Assembly: GCA_030024065.1 (NCBI GenBank)
Contig: JASEIE010000121.1
Location: forward strand, 1 to 10,599
Source of the DNA: Thermodesulfobacteriota bacterium
Lineage (GTDB): Bacteria > Desulfobacterota > BSN033 > UBA1163
Length of the DNA: 10,599 nt
Direction of reading: 5' to 3'
Both the position numbers and the translations under genes were made by a program. Below, one piece after another: positions 8,315-10,599 of the stretch (position 1 is its first letter; every line of letters starts with the position of its first letter). The notes below the pieces were generated by a model. It had not been told where the DNA came from. It saw only the letters and a program-made list of their open reading frames with translations, and did not search any database.

Positions 8315-8347
8315 GGTGGGTACGGGGGAAACCCCCCCGCACCCACC
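8315..8347 (-). repeat. Stable GC-rich stem-loop between dctP and dctQ
   Basis: A 14-bp inverted repeat with one mismatch (arms 8315-8328 and 8334-8347, 5-base loop) lies just upstream of the dctQ ribosome-binding site. On the minus-strand transcript the arm begins GGTGGGTGCGGGGG. There is no following U-run, so it is not a standard intrinsic terminator. Its position between the binding-protein gene and the permease genes suits an mRNA-stability or attenuation element that lets DctP be made in excess of the membrane subunits. That role is inferred. The gap to dctP (8294-8468) holds no other gene. Confidence 0.6.
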
Positions 8348-8468
8348 CTCGGGCGGCAATATTGATTGATAAACAGTCCAAGTCCGTCAAGCTTATTCCC
8401 CCATATTGGGAGTCTTATTCTTCTCAACTGTTAGGGGTCTCCTTCAGGGGGTCAGCCTGTCCATTTTT

Positions 8469-9572
8469 TCAGGGCCTCGGTTTAACCTCCGGAGGCCCGG
8501 CTGGTGAATAGATGCGATATGCAATCTGCTTTTTCGTCCAGTGATCAATTCGATCCCTCAGGAATTTGATCCAGCCTTTCACCTCTGCCTCTGAATGCCC
8601 TTTGCCCACCATAGTTTTTATATAACCATCTATTACCGGTTCGGCTGCTGCCTTCCACTTTGGCACCTCATCCGGGGGCAGTTCAATAAATTCTACACCC
8701 TTCTCCCTACCATACTCTTTGCCGACGAAATCCACGGCATTCCACATCAAGATATATTGTTCCTTGTATTCCCCAACAAGGTTGTCAAAGATGACTTTAA
8801 TATCTGCCGGCAACTTCGCGTAGCTGTCCTTGTTCATCGCCAAATAAAAGGGAAAGGGGTTGGTGATTTGCCAGACTGACGTCGAATATTTTACAACTTC
8901 CGCAAACCGGAACGTTCTGAGTGTTTCAAAGTTTGAAGCCTCTCCATCAAGTACGCCTTTCGAGATCGCATCATAAACTTCCGGCATCGGCGTAGGAGCC
9001 GGTGTTCCACCCAGCGCCTTAATAACAACACCGGCCATCCCGGGCGCTCTTATGGTCAGCCCCTTGAGGTCTTCCAGTTTGCGCACTGGCTTCTTGGCTG
9101 TGGCGATTGCGCTCGGGGGGGAAGTGTTCATCCAGAGCACTCTAACCTTTTCAAATTCCTTGGGCTTAAATTGATCGTAGAAATCATTGATGACTTGACC
9201 GCTTACCCATGCACTGGGATAGGCGAGAGGCAAACCGACTGCTTCGGTAACCGGCATGCGACCTGAGGTGTAATAAACATGGGAGTAACCTATATCAGCG
9301 ATCCCGCTCACTATCCCATCGAATGTCGCCACTGGTGAAAGCAGTGAACCGCCAGCATAGAAATCAACCTTTACCCGACCACCGGTTCGTCTTTCTAATT
9401 CCCGACAAAATTCTTCTAATACTGTGGATTGGCTAGCTGGGGCAGGAAAGTAAGTAGCTACTTTTAACCTTACCACCTGTGCATGGGCCTTTCCAGAAGG
9501 GAAGACAGATACCATGAACCCCACGCAAAGAACCACCGCCAGAACTACCATGAATAATCTCTTCTGTCTCAT
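8469..9572 (-). CDS. dctP: TRAP transporter periplasmic solute-binding protein (DctP family)
   Basis: A 367-residue extracytoplasmic binding protein that captures the substrate for DctQM. The N-terminus is a classic Sec signal peptide: MRQKR, a hydrophobic core, then cleavage after A-H-A31. Mature sequence starts near QVVRLKVATYFPAPA. Family landmarks are the FYAGGSLLSP strand (71-80), the hinge region LEDLKGLTIRAPGMAGVVIK (166-185) and PTPMPEVYDAISKGVLDGEA (193-212). R175 is the conserved arginine that salt-bridges the ligand carboxylate in most DctP proteins, so the cargo is probably a carboxylate. The start is fixed by a perfect AAGGAGGT seven bases upstream. It is the first gene of the operon, which goes on to a corrinoid methyltransferase module, suggesting the ligand is the methylated substrate. 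Confidence 0.95.
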   Translation of the reverse strand: MRQKRLFMVVLAVVLCVGFMVSVFPSGKAHAQVVRLKVATYFPAPASQSTVLEEFCRELERRTGGRVKVDFYAGGSLLSPVATFDGIVSGIADIGYSHVYYTSGRMPVTEAVGLPLAYPSAWVSGQVINDFYDQFKPKEFEKVRVLWMNTSPPSAIATAKKPVRKLEDLKGLTIRAPGMAGVVIKALGGTPAPTPMPEVYDAISKGVLDGEASNFETLRTFRFAEVVKYSTSVWQITNPFPFYLAMNKDSYAKLPADIKVIFDNLVGEYKEQYILMWNAVDFVGKEYGREKGVEFIELPPDEVPKWKAAAEPVIDGYIKTMVGKGHSEAEVKGWIKFLRDRIDHWTKKQIAYRIYSPAGPPEVKPRP

Positions 9573-9792
9573 TTGTAATACCTCCTTTCTTTGGGTTTTA
9601 AATTATATGTTTATTCCACCTTTCATTTGAACTTTTTTAATATAAAACAAGAAAAAAGTCCATTCTTTATAATATGTCTATAGTACCCTAACCGGAAGGT
9701 CGGGGATGTAAGGATCGGTTGCTCAAGATGGACAAAGAAATCTGTTAAAAAGTGATAAGGTAATCAAAGGGTCCAGGATTCTTTTTTAAGTT

Positions 9793-9885
9793 CTACAAAT
9801 GTACTGGTCGGAAGATCAGGGCATTTGTCTTCTCTTTGTATGAACCCGATGCCATTTCAATAAATCCAACTCTGCGGAAAAACGT
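9793..9885 (-). pseudogene. Possible C-terminal relic of a GNAT acetyltransferase
   Basis: The minus strand is open here for about 30 codons, ending in a TAG at 9793. The reading includes TFFRRVGFIEM and, at the end, NALIFRPVHL. The pattern of an aromatic/Phe-rich helix, then GF-hydrophobic-E, then a final strand resembles the last ~30 residues of GNAT acetyltransferases. There is no start or upstream domain: a TAA occurs at 9904-9906. It may be a decayed gene end or coincidence. Confidence 0.22.
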
Positions 9886-9899
9886 TCTACATATAGAAC
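9884..9899. promoter_or_regulatory. Perfect 16-bp dyad, candidate operator for the dctP operon
   Basis: GTTCTA-CATA-TAGAAC is a perfect inverted repeat with a 4-base centre. It lies about 15-30 bases after the expected transcription start of the minus-strand promoter at 9921-9949, where a bound repressor would block the polymerase. The half-site spacing and GTTC...GAAC ends resemble IclR-family operators known from TRAP and catabolic operons. No regulator gene is in the window, so the binder is unknown. Confidence 0.5.
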
Positions 9900-9920
9900 A
9901 TTGTTATCCAATTTTGCGTA

Positions 9921-9949
9921 ATATTACTAAAGCTATTTTTCTTTGTCAA
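9921..9949 (-). promoter_or_regulatory. Candidate sigma-70 promoter for the dctPQM-methyltransferase operon
   Basis: On the minus strand, TTGACA (9944-9949, a perfect -35) is followed after exactly 17 bases by TAATAT (9921-9926, 4 of 6 to the -10 consensus). The expected start is near 9914. It points toward dctP, has no intact gene between, and sits directly upstream of a perfect dyad. This is the best promoter in the window. It would give a long leader and could drive all seven genes down to 1766. Confidence 0.6.
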
Positions 9950-9987
9950 GGGAATTATGGGTCTTTCTGAAAATGGGTGAGAAAAAT

Positions 9988-10050
9988 TTATATTAGAATC
10001 TTCTTCTCTCGGTAGGCCTGGAGAAATTCGAGGCAGTAATAGTTTGCATT
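9988..10050 (-). pseudogene. C-terminal fragment of a second methyl-THF methyltransferase gene
   Basis: The minus strand encodes YYCLEFLQAYREKKILI and a TAA at 9988. This nearly duplicates the end of the intact methyltransferase at 3758-4561 (YCLEFLKAYREKKILL). DNA identity is also visible: agaaattcgaggcagta occurs in both copies. Homology stops at about 10050, where a palindromic element begins at 10053, so only the last ~20 codons remain. It has no start codon or ribosome-binding site and cannot make an enzyme. It is either the scar of a duplicated methyltransferase gene lost by deletion or insertion, or the trace of a rearrangement that moved this gene end. The promoter of the dctP operon starts about 40 bases beyond its stop. 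Confidence 0.8.
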
Positions 10051-10052
10051 TT

Positions 10053-10103
10053 GTAACGCAAGGCTTCAGCCCTGCTATAAGCAGGCCTAAAGGCCCGCGC
10101 TAC
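10053..10103. repeat. Palindromic repeat element, 23-bp imperfect arms
   Basis: Arms 10053-10075 and 10081-10103 pair as an imperfect inverted repeat (17 of 23 positions) around a 5-base loop, tataa. The outer ends read GTAACGC and GCGCTAC, and the inner ends CCTGC and GCAGG. Such GTAGCGC...GCGCTAC palindromes look like REP/MITE-type repeats dispersed in genomes, but copy number cannot be seen here. It begins where homology to the methyltransferase fragment ends. Confidence 0.65.
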
Positions 10104-10111
10104 GGTCCCCT

Positions 10112-10144
10112 ATTATCTTTAGGCCATTTGCCCCTAAAAATAAT
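10112..10144. repeat. Second hairpin of the palindrome cluster
   Basis: ATTATCTTTAGG (10112-10123) pairs with CCTAAAAATAAT (10133-10144), 11 of 12 positions, with a 9-base loop. It lies 8 bases after the first palindrome. Two smaller stems follow directly: CTCG/CGAG at 10151-10162 and AGTCG/CGACT at 10161-10173. The last two overlap by 2 bases. Together they form a run of structure with no reading frame, followed by about 110 bases in which nothing is recognised except weak promoter hexamers. Confidence 0.6.
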
Positions 10145-10198
10145 GCCCAGCTCGGTTTCGAGTCGGAACGACTGGAATTTCTAATCGGGGTTTACTTC

Positions 10199-10270
10199 TT
10201 GTTGAATCTTGCCTTTTTGGTAATATCCTTCTGTTATCCGTTTGACAATACCTCTGGACATCCATTAAGT
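10199..10270 (+). promoter_or_regulatory. Weak promoter candidates for the DUF1638 gene
   Basis: Two weak rightward pairs are present. One is TTGTTG (10199-10204) with TAATAT (10221-10226) at 16 bases. The other is a perfect TTGACA (10242-10247) with a poor TTAAGT (10265-10270) at 17 bases. Either could serve the gene starting at 10282. Neither is convincing alone. Confidence 0.25.
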
Positions 10271-10281
10271 TAAATAGCTAT

Positions 10282-10599
10282 ATGAACAGACGGCCTCTTA
10301 AAAAGTCCTTTCGATGGTTGGTGCTTGCCTGTGCCGTAATGGAAAGGGAGGTTCGCCAATTTGGAAATGGTAAAGTCGAATTCAAATATTTTGATTACGG
10401 TTTACACCGCACTCCGGAAAATATGGCCAAGGCCCTTCAGACAGAAATTGATCAGGCCGAAGAAAAGGATTACAAAGGCATTATAATAGGTTATGGCCTT
10501 TGCAGCAATGGGATTGTGGGCCTCCATTCCCGTAAACATCTCCTCGTCATTCCAAGAATCCATGACTGTATCACTCTATTTTTGGGATCCACCGAAGCC
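10282..10599 (+). CDS. DUF1638-family protein, N-terminal part (3' truncated by window edge)
   Basis: An open frame of 106 codons runs from ATG 10282 to the window end. After a basic N-terminus it reads RWLVLACAVMEREVRQF, then EFKYFDYGLHRTPENM, GIIIGYGLCSNGIVGL and LLVIPRIHDCITLFLGS. This order is that of DUF1638: a Cys-containing first strand, the Y/LGLH-xxP block, GYGLC-x-NG, and the PR-x-HDCI-x-LLGS block. The conserved cysteines and His-Asp-Cys suggest a metal or cofactor site, though the biochemical role is unknown. In other genomes DUF1638 genes are often found beside corrinoid methyltransferase genes (recollection, not checked), which fits this neighbourhood. It diverges from the dctP operon. 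No clear ribosome-binding site precedes the ATG, so the exact start is uncertain. About the last half of the gene is missing. Confidence 0.85.
   Translation, partial: MNRRPLKKSFRWLVLACAVMEREVRQFGNGKVEFKYFDYGLHRTPENMAKALQTEIDQAEEKDYKGIIIGYGLCSNGIVGLHSRKHLLVIPRIHDCITLFLGSTEA

Larger units (their letters stand above)
9573..9914 (-). other. Long 5' leader of the dctP operon
   Basis: If the promoter at 9921-9949 is used, the transcript carries about 340 bases before the dctP ATG. Apart from the dctP Shine-Dalgarno (9580-9587), the dyad at 9884-9899 and a possible coding relic at 9793-9885, it is AT-rich. It holds no riboswitch I can recognise. I looked in particular for the cobalamin (B12-box) pattern and did not see it. 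AT-rich hexamers around 9610-9680 could provide a second, closer promoter, but no well-spaced pair stands out. Confidence 0.4.

Noticed and set aside
8315..8347. Intrinsic terminator between dctP and dctQ
   Set aside because: The stem is strong, but no U-run follows on the minus-strand transcript, and dctQM need to be transcribed.
8294..8359. N-terminal extension of DctQ from ATG 8359
   Set aside because: The extra 22 residues are encoded by a GC-rich hairpin, no ribosome-binding site precedes ATG 8359, and GTG 8293 has a good one.
9573..9914. Cobalamin or other riboswitch in the leader of the corrinoid operon
   Set aside because: A B12-box-like sequence and associated pairing were looked for and not seen; the leader is mostly AT-rich without a recognised fold.
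1..10599. CRISPR array, tRNA or rRNA genes, or insertion sequence
   Set aside because: No regularly spaced repeats, no cloverleaf or rRNA core sequence recognised, and no transposase reading frame in the window.

Overview
The window looks like part of the chromosome of an anaerobic bacterium of moderate GC content that uses corrinoid-dependent C1 metabolism, such as a Desulfobacterota-like or acetogen-like organism. This is inferred from gene content: an AcsE-like methyltetrahydrofolate methyltransferase, a cognate corrinoid protein, a RACo-type corrinoid activator and a TRAP transporter. No rRNA or other phylogenetic marker is present, so taxonomy stays open.

Left part (1-1765, + strand): the C-terminal third of a type I restriction endonuclease HsdR enters from the left edge. 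It overlaps by 26 bp a small YgjP/DUF45-type zinc metallopeptidase. A short GC-rich spacer separates this defence end from the next block, which converges on it.

Middle (1766-9572, all - strand, read right to left): seven genes form what looks like one operon. In order of transcription they are dctP (periplasmic TRAP binding protein), dctQ and dctM (TRAP permeases, ATGA overlap), a uroporphyrinogen-decarboxylase-fold putative substrate methyltransferase, a B12-binding corrinoid protein, a methyl-THF:corrinoid methyltransferase, and a [2Fe-2S]/ASKHA reductive activator of corrinoid proteins. The simplest reading is a complete import-and-demethylate module. A methylated, probably carboxylated compound is taken up by the TRAP system. 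The URO-D-fold enzyme moves its methyl group to the corrinoid protein, and the AcsE-like enzyme passes it to tetrahydrofolate (or the reverse). The RACo-like protein rescues the oxidised Co(II) corrinoid. The substrate cannot be read from the sequence.

Right part (9573-10599): about 700 bp without an intact gene. It holds a near-consensus promoter reading left toward dctP, with a perfect dyad just downstream that could be an operator. It also holds a C-terminal fragment of a second methyl-THF methyltransferase gene, abutted by a series of palindromes (10053-10173) that resembles a mobile or repetitive structured element. A possible GNAT acetyltransferase fragment lies in the same stretch. At the right edge a DUF1638-family gene starts on the + strand, diverging from the operon, and runs off the window.
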